The notes under the pieces were generated by a model. That model was not told the DNA's origin. It searched no databases and was given only the letters and a program-made list of their open reading frames with translations. The translations under genes were made by a program, and so were the position numbers. A stretch of 64,000 nucleotides of DNA from Acidobacteriota bacterium (lineage in GTDB: Bacteria; Acidobacteriota; Vicinamibacteria; Vicinamibacterales; JAKQTR01). The stretch lies in the NCBI GenBank assembly GCA_029562975.1, contig JAKQTR010000043.1, positions 198,491-262,490 of the forward strand, given 5' to 3'. This document shows, in pieces, positions 8,557-17,144 of this stretch (within the stretch, counting starts at the first letter, position 1; the number at the start of each line of letters is the position of its first letter).

Positions 8557-9222
8557 TCAGTCGAGCCTGATGATCGGCCAGCCGCGCTCGAGTGCGTGCG
8601 CCCGCAGGGGTTCGTCGGGATGCACGGCCACCGGGTGCGTCACGAGCGACATGAGCGGCACGTCGTTGATTGAATCGCTGTAGAACCAGCTCTCCGCGTA
8701 GTCCTCGAGGCGCTCGCCGCGCGACGCGAGCCATTCCTTCAGGCGGACGACCTTGCCCTCGCGGAAACTCGGCGTTCCGACGGTGCGCCCGGTGAAGCGG
8801 CCGTCGGCGCGCTCCAACGCCGTCGCGATGAGGGCTGGAATGCCGAACGCCGCGGCGATCGGGGCGGTCACGAACTCGTTCGTGGCGGTGACCATCACCT
8901 GCACCGCGCCGCGGTGCTTGTCGAGGAGGGCGCGGGAGCCGGGCCTGACGATCGGCAGGATCTTCCGCTCCATGAACTGCGCGTGCCAGGCGTCGAGCTG
9001 CGCCATGCTGAACTGGCTCAGGGGGCAGAGCTGGAACGCGAGGAACGCCTGCAGGTCCAGCGTGCCGGCCCGGTACTGAGCCATGAACTCGTCGTTGCGC
9101 GCTTTGTACCCGGCCTCGTCTATCGCGCCGATCTCGGCCAGGAACAGGCCCCACTCGTAGTCGCTGTCGCCGGCAAGGAGCGTGTCGTCCAGGTCGAATA
9201 GCGCCAGTGTCCGTGCTGCCAT
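8557..9222 (-). CDS. HAD-superfamily IB phosphatase (SerB/CicA-like)
   Basis: This 221-aa cytoplasmic protein has HAD motif I FDLDDTLLAGDS (residues about 9-20, nucleophile and acid/base aspartates), motif II ATNEF (Thr), and motif III/IV with a lysine (GKVVRLKEWL) and the acidic block YSDSINDVPL. This order and the helical cap after motif I fit subfamily IB, which includes phosphoserine phosphatase and CicA-like proteins of about 220 aa. The exact substrate cannot be told; in serine synthesis SerB is one possibility, a generic phosphomonoesterase another. It lies between the M14 peptidase gene (61 bp upstream) and panE (12 bp downstream) on the same strand. Confidence 0.85.
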   Translation of the reverse strand: MAARTLALFDLDDTLLAGDSDYEWGLFLAEIGAIDEAGYKARNDEFMAQYRAGTLDLQAFLAFQLCPLSQFSMAQLDAWHAQFMERKILPIVRPGSRALLDKHRGAVQVMVTATNEFVTAPIAAAFGIPALIATALERADGRFTGRTVGTPSFREGKVVRLKEWLASRGERLEDYAESWFYSDSINDVPLMSLVTHPVAVHPDEPLRAHALERGWPIIRLD

Positions 9223-9283
9223 GCGTTGATGCTTCTCCAGATGCCGGGCCTGTGCCTCTCGAGAGGCCGCGTCCCGGGGCCGA

Positions 9284-10735
9284 TCAGTGCGTGATGACCC
9301 TCACGACCCGATGCCGTCCGGCCTCCGGCCTGAGGATGACCAGGTCCGCCGGCGCTCCCGGCGCCACGGCGCGAGCGGCTCTGTGCGCGGAGAAGTCCGG
9401 CAGCGCCACCGCGTCGCCCTCCTTCAGCGCGGGGTCCCACAACGGCGCCACGACCAGGCCGGCGGCGTCCACTTCCGTCATCCCTTTCATTGTGCTCAAG
9501 TCGCCGAGATCCTCGATGCGCGCCGCCAGCCGAACCTCGCGCCCGCCGTCGGCCTCTCTGATCCCGCGCGCGGCGACGATGCCGATGTCCGCGATGAAGG
9601 GCGCGACGCCGGTGCCGGGAACGACCGTCGCGTTCCGGATCAGCAGGTAGAAGAGGGCCGTGTCGTTCACCGGCAGCGAGTCGTACCTGCGCTCGTCGGC
9701 GCGCGCGACCCGCCCCGTGGCCAGCGCGTCGAGCGCCGTCATCAGCGCGACGAAGTTCAGGCGCACCAGGTGCGGGTCCGGATCGGCGGCGGGCCACGGC
9801 CCGGTCTCGATCAGCAGGACGCTCGTCCCCCACTTCGTGAGGTTGTCGCCGAACGCCCGCGCCTCGAATTCGTCGCCGTAGCGGGCGATGCGTCTCGGCG
9901 CGAGGGGCTCGAGGGCGTCGCGGATGAGGGCTGCCGTCTTCTTCGTGAGGACGCGCCCGGGACTCATCGTGCCCGGCTCGTCGAAGGCCACCGACAGCAG
10001 CGAGATCGAAGCCGGCTGCGCGGTCTTGCCCGCCGAAGTGCGCCAGCCCTGGTTGTGGAGGTTGAATCCGATTGCCGGCTGGAGCCGGTCCCGCAGCGCC
10101 TTGAGCGCGCGGCCCTCGGGCGTTTGCAGGCGCAGCGCGTCCCGGTTGATGTCGAGGCCCTGGGCGTTCCGCCGCTGGAAACGCTCCGCGCCGTCCGGGT
10201 TGAGCATGGGCACGGCGTGGATGGTCAGCGCGTCGAGCATCCGGACGACTGCCGGATCGGCGCGTCGCCTCCGGACGTGATCGAACACGTCGAAGAGCGC
10301 CGCCGTGGCGGTCGGCTCGTCGCCGTGCATCTGCGACCAGAGCAGGACATGGAGTGGGCCGCGGCCGAACCAGAGACGGTAGAGCGGCCGCCCCTCGACC
10401 GAGCGGCCGAATTCCTCGAGGCGAAAGAGATCCGGCGACTGCGCCTGCACGTCCCTGAGGCGCGATTCGACGTCGGCGTGGCGAACGAGGGCGGGAGCCG
10501 GCCACGACACGCGCTCCCGGTCCCAGGCGTCGGCCAGCTGCTGCGGAGACCACGAGGGCGGGATGGCGGCGGCCGCGGCGCGGCCGCCGGGGTGCGTCAC
10601 GGCCGGGCGCGCGGTCGCGCCGCATCCGGCTGCGAGCGCGATCGCGGCCAGGATCGCCGTCAACGCGCCGGCGGAGCCGCCCCGGCTCCCGTAGCGCGGA
10701 GTGCGGGGGCCGTTCATCCTCATACGCCCAGCCAT
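9284..10735 (-). CDS. Exported M14-family zinc carboxypeptidase, probable lipoprotein
   Basis: This 483-aa protein has an N-terminal basic segment, a hydrophobic core and AAGC, consistent with a lipoprotein signal (Cys near residue 40). Zinc ligands are visible in the first motif LLWSQMHGDEPTATA (HxxE) and in FNLHNQGW (third His). HAVPMLNPDGAERFQRRN and LDINRD are classical M14 blocks, and LLIETGPW supplies the catalytic glutamate. A C-terminal domain of about 130 residues (from LIRNATVVPGTG) resembles the small beta domain of amidohydrolases, an unusual addition. It probably trims peptides in the periplasm. Starts at residues 5 and 7 are also possible. It is divergent from the glutamine-synthetase-like gene. 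Confidence 0.85.
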   Translation of the reverse strand: MAGRMRMNGPRTPRYGSRGGSAGALTAILAAIALAAGCGATARPAVTHPGGRAAAAAIPPSWSPQQLADAWDRERVSWPAPALVRHADVESRLRDVQAQSPDLFRLEEFGRSVEGRPLYRLWFGRGPLHVLLWSQMHGDEPTATAALFDVFDHVRRRRADPAVVRMLDALTIHAVPMLNPDGAERFQRRNAQGLDINRDALRLQTPEGRALKALRDRLQPAIGFNLHNQGWRTSAGKTAQPASISLLSVAFDEPGTMSPGRVLTKKTAALIRDALEPLAPRRIARYGDEFEARAFGDNLTKWGTSVLLIETGPWPAADPDPHLVRLNFVALMTALDALATGRVARADERRYDSLPVNDTALFYLLIRNATVVPGTGVAPFIADIGIVAARGIREADGGREVRLAARIEDLGDLSTMKGMTEVDAAGLVVAPLWDPALKEGDAVALPDFSAHRAARAVAPGAPADLVILRPEAGRHRVVRVITH

Positions 10736-10842
10736 GTTAGCAGCCCGCGCCGGGGGCCGCGAACCGCCGCCAGCGGGGGACGGGCCCCGGGTCTGCCGGC
10801 ATCGGGAGGAGCGGACTGGCGGGCTTCTGTTTAGAATGGGGC

Positions 10843-12255
10843 ATGATCGATTCCTTGGCGCCCGACGGACCTTCTGCGGATCTCCACCAGCTTCACCACG
10901 CGCTCCGCCTGCAGATCGGCAAGCCGCCGGACGCGTGGGGCGCCGACGACCTCGCCGCCTTCGTGCGCGATCGGCGCGTGCGGCTGCTCTCGCTCATGCA
11001 CGTCGGCGGGGACGGCTGGCTGAAGACGCTGGACTTCGTTCCCCGCGACTCGGAGCACCTCGTGGACGTGCTGCTCGGAGGAGAGCGGGCCGACGGCTCG
11101 AGCTTGTTCGGCGACCTCGGCATTCCTTCCGGCGCGTCGGACATCATGCTGCGCCCGAGGCTCTCGACGGCGTTTCTCGATCCGTTCTCCAGCGAGCCTT
11201 CGCTGGCGCTGCTCTGCAGCCATTACAACCGGCACGGCGCGCCGCTCGCCGAGTCGCCGGACACGCTGGTCCGGTCGGCCTACCGCCGGCTTGTCACGGC
11301 CACCGGCGTCGAGTTGCACGCGCTCGGCGAGATCGAGTACTTCCTCGGCACGAGATCCGGCGAGGCGTCCGCCTACGGGACCTCCGAGCGGGGCTATCAC
11401 GCCAGCTCGCCGTTCGTGTTCGGCGAGGCGCTGCGGCGCACGGCCCTCGTGCGCCTGGCCGAGATGGGCGTGCCGGTGAAGTACGGGCATGCCGAGGTCG
11501 GATACGTCGAGGCCGAAGCGGCCGACGGCCGGGCCTGGGAGCAGCATGAGATCGAGCTGTGGCTGCGCCCGCTGCCCGAGGCCGCCGACGCGGTCGTGCT
11601 GACGCAGTGGGTCCTCCGCAATCTCGCCCAGCGGGCGGGGATGCTGTGCAGCTTCGCGCCGATGGCCCGAAAGGGGCACGCCGGCAGCGGGCTGCACTTC
11701 CACTTCGCGCCCCTGAAGGAGCAGGCGTACCTCCCGCATACCGGCGCCGACGGCGGCCTGGCGCCGGAGGCGCAGTGGCTCATTGGCGGGCTCGTCACGC
11801 ACGGGGCCGCCATGATGGCTTTCGGCAACCGTGACCGCGACTCGTTCGTCCGCCTCAGTCAGGCCAAGGAGGCACCGAACGCCGTCACCTGGGGCCGTTA
11901 CAACCGCAGGGCGCTCGTCAGGATCCCGATCATCCCCGTCGATCAGGCCGGCCGGCAGACGAGTCCCGGTACGGTCGAGTTCAGGCTGCCCGACGGCTCG
12001 GCACACCCGCATCTGCTGCTGGCCGGCATCGCCCAGGCCTTCGTGGACGGCCATGCCATGACGGATCTGGACGCCCGGCTGGCGCGCACGGCCGTCACGG
12101 CCCACGGCCACGCTGCCTCCGAGAACCGCCTGCCCCTCGCGTTTCCCGAGGTCGCGGACGCCCTGGCGGCGAGCCGACCGATGCTGGAGGCTGGCGGCGT
12201 GTTCACGGCGAACCTGCTGGATCGCGTCATCGCGCTGCTGCGGGCGCGGGACTGA
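10843..12255 (+). CDS. Glutamine synthetase-family ligase
   Basis: This 470-aa protein has the N-terminal beta-grasp region (VRLLSLMHVGGDGWLKTLDFVP) and a full catalytic domain: LGEIEYFL (metal-binding glutamate), FAPMARKGHAGSGLHFHF (the ATP-binding GSGxHxH signature), VTWGRYNRRALVRIP and VEFRLPDGSAHPHLLLAG (substrate-binding arginines). The sequence departs from housekeeping GlnA: there is no recognisable adenylylation-site region, and NRHGAPL replaces the usual signatures. It therefore belongs to the wider GS family that also includes gamma-glutamyl-amine ligases, and glutamine synthesis itself is only one option. It stands alone, and its stop codon forms the first bases of a 35-bp palindrome. 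Confidence 0.85.
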   Translation: MIDSLAPDGPSADLHQLHHALRLQIGKPPDAWGADDLAAFVRDRRVRLLSLMHVGGDGWLKTLDFVPRDSEHLVDVLLGGERADGSSLFGDLGIPSGASDIMLRPRLSTAFLDPFSSEPSLALLCSHYNRHGAPLAESPDTLVRSAYRRLVTATGVELHALGEIEYFLGTRSGEASAYGTSERGYHASSPFVFGEALRRTALVRLAEMGVPVKYGHAEVGYVEAEAADGRAWEQHEIELWLRPLPEAADAVVLTQWVLRNLAQRAGMLCSFAPMARKGHAGSGLHFHFAPLKEQAYLPHTGADGGLAPEAQWLIGGLVTHGAAMMAFGNRDRDSFVRLSQAKEAPNAVTWGRYNRRALVRIPIIPVDQAGRQTSPGTVEFRLPDGSAHPHLLLAGIAQAFVDGHAMTDLDARLARTAVTAHGHAASENRLPLAFPEVADALAASRPMLEAGGVFTANLLDRVIALLRARD

Positions 12256-12333
12256 AGGGGTCGGGTCGGTTTTTGCAAACGACAATTTTGAATCACGGAA
12301 TTGTCGTTTGCAAAAACCGACCCGACCCCTTCA
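12253..12333. repeat. REP-like palindrome A: 35-bp perfect inverted repeat
   Basis: Arms at 12253-12287 and 12299-12333 are perfect reverse complements around an 11-nt loop. Each arm begins (T)GAAGGGGTCGGGTCGG and continues with TTTTTGCAAACGACAATT. The outer AAGGGGTCGGGTC is shared with the palindromes at 40205 and 49201, and TGCAAACGAC with the one at 40205. It lies between two convergent genes. The last codons of the membrane-protein gene are read from the right arm and stop in the loop. It could also act as a bidirectional terminator. Confidence 0.9.
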
Positions 12334-13126
12334 CGCTCCTCAACAGCCGCGCCAGGACCGCCACGGTCACAACTGCACTCCCAATCAGAAACGCCAGGGG
12401 TGCGCCTTCGGCGCCGATCTTCGCCCGCACCGACACGGTCATGCCGACGAGCGCAGCGTCCATCACCACGGCAAATGCGAGCATCGTCGGAACGAGCCAG
12501 TAGCCTGACGGGCGGCGGCGCAACAGCAGCAGGCCGCCGACGATGAAAGCGGGCAGCACGACGCCCAGGTCGAGCACCTCGACCGGGTTCGTGATCAGCC
12601 CCGCCTCACGCGCGCTCCTCAAACCGGTTGCTCCGGCCAGCGCCGGAACGATCTCGGCAAGCCAGAGCGCGCCAAACATCACGCCGAGCAGCACCGACAC
12701 GGCGCCGGCCGGCCTAGTGGGCGCGTCCGCCTCAAACCATCCCCGGACATCGCCAGCGTTGAGCGCGCACACCTGCGCGACCAGCGCGTAGAAAGACAGC
12801 CCGAGCGCCGCCGTGTAGACGAGAAAGAGGGGTCCGAAATGCAGGAAGAAGGCGTACACGACCATCGAGTAGAGCACGTACGCCAGCATGCCCGCGAGGA
12901 CGAGCGACGCGACGCGGGAGCCCCGCAGGACGCCATGCGCCGCGAGGGACAGGAGCGGCGCCACAAGGACCAGGTCCACCCAATCCTGGCCGACGCCCTG
13001 CGCGGCCCAGCGCGGATGCGCCTCTGCGTAGACGCCGGGAAGGAGAATGCCGCCGAGGGCCGCCACCGCCAGCAGGGCGGCGAGCGGGAAGGCCAGACAC
13101 GCAGGAAGGCGTTCGCGCGCGGTCAC
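12293..13126 (-). CDS. Polytopic membrane protein of unknown function
   Basis: This 277-aa protein shows about eight hydrophobic segments, for example near residues 10-30, 47-66, 72-96, 100-120, 142-162, 188-205, 212-232 and 246-264. Loops are short and I see no catalytic or transport motif. I do not recognise the family; a general conserved inner-membrane protein is the safest call. The final residues KGSGRFLQTTIP are encoded by the right arm and loop of palindrome A, so the original C-terminus probably ended about 12 residues earlier. Its gene runs 9 bp downstream of the NTF2-like lipoprotein gene on the same strand. Confidence 0.7.
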   Translation of the reverse strand: MTARERLPACLAFPLAALLAVAALGGILLPGVYAEAHPRWAAQGVGQDWVDLVLVAPLLSLAAHGVLRGSRVASLVLAGMLAYVLYSMVVYAFFLHFGPLFLVYTAALGLSFYALVAQVCALNAGDVRGWFEADAPTRPAGAVSVLLGVMFGALWLAEIVPALAGATGLRSAREAGLITNPVEVLDLGVVLPAFIVGGLLLLRRRPSGYWLVPTMLAFAVVMDAALVGMTVSVRAKIGAEGAPLAFLIGSAVVTVAVLARLLRSVKGSGRFLQTTIP

Positions 13127-13135
13127 GAGAAATTC

Positions 13136-13708
13136 CTATTGCGGGGACCCCGGCGGCGCCGGGGGCTGTCCTGGATCGGGACTCTGGAACGGCTGGGCCT
13201 GCTGAACCGGCTGCACGGGCACCACGCGCGCGGGGATCTCGCTCACGAGCGCCTGCGCCGCAATTCGCCAGCGTCCCGCAGCGTCCAGGCGCCAGTGGGT
13301 GACGTAGTTGCCGCGGTCCTGCGAAGACGGCCTTCCCGGCGGAGCCGAAGCATCGGCCGCGAACTGGATTGTGTACTTGCCGCGCTCGATAGCCACGGGC
13401 CCGCTGGTCTCGAGGAGGCTCGTCGCGAGGCTGACTTCCCAGTGCCCCCATCCGAACGCCAGCTGCCAGTAGCGTTGAATGTCGTCGGTGCCGACGCGAG
13501 CGGTGGTATGAGGCATCATCTGCCATCCGTCCTCGGTGAACGCGGCGGCGACGCACTCGTACTCGCCCGCGTTCCAGCAGTCGACCAGTTCTTCGTTCAC
13601 CGCATCGATGTCCGCCCGCACGTCCGAGACCTCGGGCACCTTCTTGACATTCGTGCAGGCGCCAGCGAGCACGAGCGCTGCGATCACCGGGACGGCTCGA
13701 CCATCCAT
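13136..13708 (-). CDS. Probable lipoprotein with SnoaL/NTF2-like (DUF4440-type) domain
   Basis: The ATG at 13708 is preceded by GGAGGA at ideal spacing and opens a 190-aa protein; a longer open frame upstream has no such site. Residues 1-20 form a lipoprotein-type signal ending in LAGAC. The middle (about 30-150) reads as an NTF2-like cone fold: ADIDAVNEELVDCWNAGEYE, FTEDGWQMMPH, VGTDDIQRYW, YVTHWRLDAAGRWRIAAQ. Proteins of this type are small-molecule-binding or orphan enzymes. The last ~35 residues are a Pro/Gln-rich tail. A membrane-protein gene follows 9 bp downstream, suggesting an operon. Confidence 0.75.
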   Translation of the reverse strand: MDGRAVPVIAALVLAGACTNVKKVPEVSDVRADIDAVNEELVDCWNAGEYECVAAAFTEDGWQMMPHTTARVGTDDIQRYWQLAFGWGHWEVSLATSLLETSGPVAIERGKYTIQFAADASAPPGRPSSQDRGNYVTHWRLDAAGRWRIAAQALVSEIPARVVPVQPVQQAQPFQSPDPGQPPAPPGSPQ

Positions 13709-13838
13709 GGCGTCCTCCTGCCAACTCCGTGCGGCCGGGGCCGGCCGCGTCCCCGCGCACCATCGCCGACGCGTTCCCGCTCTGACAAGCCGGCCCGGGA
13801 GCGCAGGCGCGGGCCCGCTGTCAGGCCCCCGCAGGGCC

Positions 13839-14222
13839 TCAGAACTCGACGCGAGCCGACAGACCGGCTCCTGCCGCCCAGTGAGGCGAGCCTGCCGCAT
13901 AGCAGGCCACGATACTATCGCCGCGCGTCCAGGCCCTGAGCCGGAGCGGGGGCACGAACGCCACATGCCGGCCGCCGCCGCAGACGTCTACGCCGCCGAG
14001 CCCGGCCGCGCTCTGAAGCGCCGGGAAGCGCACCCTGGGGGCGACGCTCAGCGCCTGGTTCGGCGCCAGGCGGGGCCGGTACGTTTCCGTCTGCGACCAC
14101 CGGTCGTGCCAGATCGCGCCAATCCCGGCAAGCGGCTCGATGTCCGCGCGCCTGCCGGGCCTGAGGTGCAGAGGGAAGAGCAGGCCGAGCGCGCGGCGAA
14201 GACGCCGCCTGCCATCCTCCAC
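13839..14222 (-). CDS. Short hypothetical protein with outer-membrane-barrel-like C-terminus
   Basis: A GTG-started frame of 127 aa. Its codons keep a high GC third position through most of the length, and the end (AGAGLSARVEF) has the alternating pattern and terminal Phe typical of outer-membrane beta-barrels. There is no signal peptide, so if real it is either an N-terminally truncated barrel or starts further upstream with a frameshift around 14222. I could not connect it to a family. A chance frame cannot be excluded. The 232 bp beyond it, up to the AOR start, hold no gene I can support. Confidence 0.35.
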   Translation of the reverse strand: MEDGRRRLRRALGLLFPLHLRPGRRADIEPLAGIGAIWHDRWSQTETYRPRLAPNQALSVAPRVRFPALQSAAGLGGVDVCGGGRHVAFVPPLRLRAWTRGDSIVACYAAGSPHWAAGAGLSARVEF

Positions 14223-14454
14223 CCTACGGCTGTCCCGCCTGGCGCCGCGATGTAGATCTGAGGCTCCCCGTCAGCCGCGCCAGCCTGGCTGACGGCCGCC
14301 ACACCGGCCCGGCGCCTCGGTCCGCCGCCGCAAGCCATCGTACGCCCCCGCGTTGCGGCCGGCAAGAGGCCGTCCCGACGTCGCTTGCGCAAGCGAAGCC
14401 CCCGGGGGCTTCTGGTAGACTGAGGGGGGCCCGCTTCTCCCCAGGGAGCCACTC

Positions 14455-16662
14455 ATGTCGGTTGCCTACGACTACAAGGTCCGGACCGAGTACAAGGGCG
14501 ACGTGCCGAGGCTGCGCGCCGCCCACACGGTCGTCGCCGAGTTCCCGTTCCAGGCCAGCCTGCCGATCAGGGGCTACACCCGGCGCACACTGTTCATCGA
14601 CCTGGACACGATGTCCGTGCGGGAGAAGCCCGTCACCGAGGAGATGATCGACATCTTCACCGGCGGCCGCGGCTTCGGCATGTACTACCTGTGGCACGCA
14701 ATCACGCCCGAGACGAAGTGGAACGACCCGGCGAACGAGATCATCATCAGCCCGGGTCCGATTGCGGGCAACCCGCAGTACGCGGGGTCGGGCAAGTCGC
14801 TCGTCGTCACGATCTCGCCGATGACGGGCATCCCCATCGACTGCAACGTCGGAGGCTACTTCGGCCCGCTCTTGAAGTTTTGCGGCTTCGACGCCCTCGA
14901 GATCCGGGGCAAGGCGAAGGCGGACACCGTCATCTTCATCGACGGTCCGAGCGGGCTGATCAGGCTCGAGGAGGCGCCCGAAGAAACGCCCGACAGCCAC
15001 GTCGCCGCCGAGGTGTTCACGCACATGTACGCCGCCGACGCGAAGGATCTCCAGAACGTGTCGGTGGTGTCGGCGGGCAAGGCCGCCGAGACGGCCTACA
15101 TGGGCTGCCTGAACTTCTCCTGGTACGACCCCAAGCGCGGAGCGGTCCGGCTCAAGCAGGCCGGCCGCGGCGGCACGGGCACGGTGTTCCGGGACAAGCG
15201 CTTGAAGGCGCTCGTGGTCCGCGGCCCCAAGATGGGCCCGAACCTCAACAACGCCGCGGACCTGCCGTCGGTCATCAGGGTCGGCAGGATCATCAACCAG
15301 GAGATCCACGATCACGACGACGAGCAGTGCCGCATGAGGCGGCAGGGCACCGCGCACCTGGTCGAGATCATGGACGCGTACGACCTCCTGCCCGTCCACA
15401 ACTTCCAGTACGGCAAGCACCTGGACACGCACCGGATCGACTCGCAGGTGTGGGACAAGCGGTTCACGCAGGCGGTTCCGGACCGCTGCTGGTACGGCTG
15501 CGGGATGGCCTGCTCGAAGGGCGCCGACGGCCACATCGTCCGCACGGGCCCGTACAAAGGCCACATCGTGACGGTGGACGGGCCCGAGTACGAGAACGTG
15601 GGCGGGCTCGCCTCGAACTGCGGCCTGTTCGATCCGGACTGGCTGCTCGAGGTGAACTTCTACTGCGATACCTACGGCATCGACACCATCTCCTACGGCA
15701 CCACCTGCGCGTTCATCATGGAGTGCTGGGAGAAGGGCATCCTGAACGCGGAGCGCACCGGCGGCATCGACCTCTCCTGGGGCAACGGCGAGTCGGAGGT
15801 CGAGCTCCTGCACCAGATGTGGCGCGGCGAGGGGTTCGGCGTCCACGTGGGCAAGGGCGTGCGGTACCTCCAGGACCTGTTCATCGAGAACGGCTGGGGC
15901 GACCCGCAGTTCATCCGCGACATCGGGATGCAGATCAAGGGGCTCGAGATCTCCCAGTACATGTCCAAGGAGTCGCTGGCGCAGCAGGGCGGCTACGCGC
16001 TGGCCAACAAGGGCCCGCAACACGACGAGGCGTGGCTGATCTTCATGGACATGGTGAACAACCAGATCCCGACGTTCGAGGACAAGGCCGAGGCGCTGCA
16101 CTACTTCCCCTTGTTCCGAACGTGGTTCGGCCTGCAGGGGCTCTGCAAGCTGCCGTGGAACGACATCGAGCCGCCGGACAACCACGAGAAGTACCCCGGG
16201 CCGGAGGCCGCCAAGGTGCCGGCGCACGTGGACAACTACCTCGCGCTCTACACCGGCATCACGGGCAGGCCGCTCGACCGTGCGAGCCTCCTCGAGCAGT
16301 CCGAGCGGGTCTACAACTTCCAGCGCGTGTTCAACCTCCGGATGGGCCAGGGCGTCCGGGCCTTCGACATGCCGCCTTACCGCGCCATGGGGCCCGTGAC
16401 GAAGGCGGAGTACGAGTCGCGCGCGGAGCGCTACGACGCCCAGCTCAAGGACATCGTCGGCATCGACCCCGCCGGGAAGAGCACCGAGGAGAAGATGGCG
16501 CTCCACCGGCAGTGGCGCACGGACCGCTACAACAGGCTCGTGGACGCCGTCTACAAACGCCGCGGCTGGACGCCGAACGGCGTGCCGACGCTGGAGACGC
16601 TGAAGAAGCTGCGGATCGACTTCCCGGAGGTGGTGGAGGTCGTGAAGGCGCACCAGGAGTAG
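14455..16662 (+). CDS. Aldehyde ferredoxin oxidoreductase (AOR)-family tungsten/molybdenum enzyme
   Basis: This 735-aa protein matches the AOR family, whose members oxidise aldehydes (or in BamB reduce an aromatic ring) with a bis-pyranopterin tungsten or molybdenum cofactor and a [4Fe-4S] cluster. Visible blocks are the N-terminal beta domain (FTGGRGFGMYYL, ISPGPIAG, CNVGGYFGP, CGFDALEIRGKA) and the middle GRGGTGTVFRDKRLKALVVRG. Cluster ligands are Cys345, Cys349 and Cys353 in CWYGCGMAC, with Cys564 in LQGLCKLPW. The first spacing is CX3CX3C rather than the CX2CX3C of Pyrococcus AOR. A MoaD/ThiS-like gene follows at 130 bp. The ATG has AGGGAG 7 nt upstream. No ferredoxin or NADH-oxidising subunit gene is next to it, so the electron partner is unknown. 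Confidence 0.9.
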   Translation: MSVAYDYKVRTEYKGDVPRLRAAHTVVAEFPFQASLPIRGYTRRTLFIDLDTMSVREKPVTEEMIDIFTGGRGFGMYYLWHAITPETKWNDPANEIIISPGPIAGNPQYAGSGKSLVVTISPMTGIPIDCNVGGYFGPLLKFCGFDALEIRGKAKADTVIFIDGPSGLIRLEEAPEETPDSHVAAEVFTHMYAADAKDLQNVSVVSAGKAAETAYMGCLNFSWYDPKRGAVRLKQAGRGGTGTVFRDKRLKALVVRGPKMGPNLNNAADLPSVIRVGRIINQEIHDHDDEQCRMRRQGTAHLVEIMDAYDLLPVHNFQYGKHLDTHRIDSQVWDKRFTQAVPDRCWYGCGMACSKGADGHIVRTGPYKGHIVTVDGPEYENVGGLASNCGLFDPDWLLEVNFYCDTYGIDTISYGTTCAFIMECWEKGILNAERTGGIDLSWGNGESEVELLHQMWRGEGFGVHVGKGVRYLQDLFIENGWGDPQFIRDIGMQIKGLEISQYMSKESLAQQGGYALANKGPQHDEAWLIFMDMVNNQIPTFEDKAEALHYFPLFRTWFGLQGLCKLPWNDIEPPDNHEKYPGPEAAKVPAHVDNYLALYTGITGRPLDRASLLEQSERVYNFQRVFNLRMGQGVRAFDMPPYRAMGPVTKAEYESRAERYDAQLKDIVGIDPAGKSTEEKMALHRQWRTDRYNRLVDAVYKRRGWTPNGVPTLETLKKLRIDFPEVVEVVKAHQE

Positions 16663-16792
16663 CGGCCGGGGGCGCGTGGCCGGGCCCTCGTCGGTCTCAG
16701 CGCCACGCTGGGCACGCCAGCCGCGCGGCGAGAGCCGCGCCGGATCAGCGCCCGGCGCCTGGTCTCCGGCCCCTGTCAGACGCGGGAACCCG

Positions 16793-16990
16793 ATGCTTCG
16801 CGTGAACGACACGCCGCTCGAGTTCGAGGCGGGGATGACCGTGCGGGACATCCTCAGGCGCCGGAACTACGTCTGGCGCATGATAGCCGTCTACGTGAAC
16901 GGCGAACTCGTGCCCCGCACGACGTACGACACGCGGCAGGTGCCCGACGGCGCCGACGTCAAGGTCATCCATCAGATCGCCGGGGGCTGA
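16793..16990 (+). CDS. MoaD/ThiS-family sulfur carrier protein
   Basis: The ATG at 16793 opens a 65-aa ubiquitin-like protein. It begins MLRVNDTPLEFEAGMTVRD, carries VYVNGELVPR in the centre and ends VIHQIAGG; the C-terminal Gly-Gly is the site adenylated and thiocarboxylated by MoeB/ThiF enzymes. A longer frame upstream lacks family similarity. ThiS (thiamine) and MoaD (molybdopterin) cannot be separated by sequence alone. Its place right behind an AOR-family gene favours pyranopterin supply for that enzyme, as MoaD-like genes often accompany AOR genes. The 130 bp between the two genes show nothing else. Confidence 0.8.
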   Translation: MLRVNDTPLEFEAGMTVRDILRRRNYVWRMIAVYVNGELVPRTTYDTRQVPDGADVKVIHQIAGG

Positions 16991-16998
16991 GCCGCGCC

Positions 16999-17053
16999 CG
17001 GGGTCGGGGCTCGATTTCCGGATCTGACCCCGGTTTTCCGGATCTGGCCCCGG
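16999..17053. repeat. REP-like element, two tandem TTTCCGGATCTG(A/G)CCCC units
   Basis: TTTCCGGATCTGACCCC at 17015-17031 is repeated directly at 17035-17051 as TTTCCGGATCTGGCCCC. The preceding GGGGTCGGGGCTC (about 16999-17012) resembles the opposite end. It sits in the 154-bp gap between the MoaD-like and peroxiredoxin genes. Confidence 0.8.
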
Positions 17054-17144
17054 TTCGCTGCACCGAGGCCCCGGCGCGCGCGCGCATTGCAATCGCCGGG
17101 CGGCACGCCACGCGCCGAGGTAAGATGGCCGCGAGGACACCAGC

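Noticed and set aside
12253-12333. Palindromes A, B and C as ordinary rho-independent terminators
   Set aside because: B lies between divergent genes, all three share a 13-bp end and vary inside, and no U-tract follows. A terminator role may be secondary in A and C.
14224-16851. An 875-aa minus-strand frame opposite the AOR gene
   Set aside because: No motif, extreme Val/Leu/Arg/His pattern, antisense to a well-conserved enzyme.
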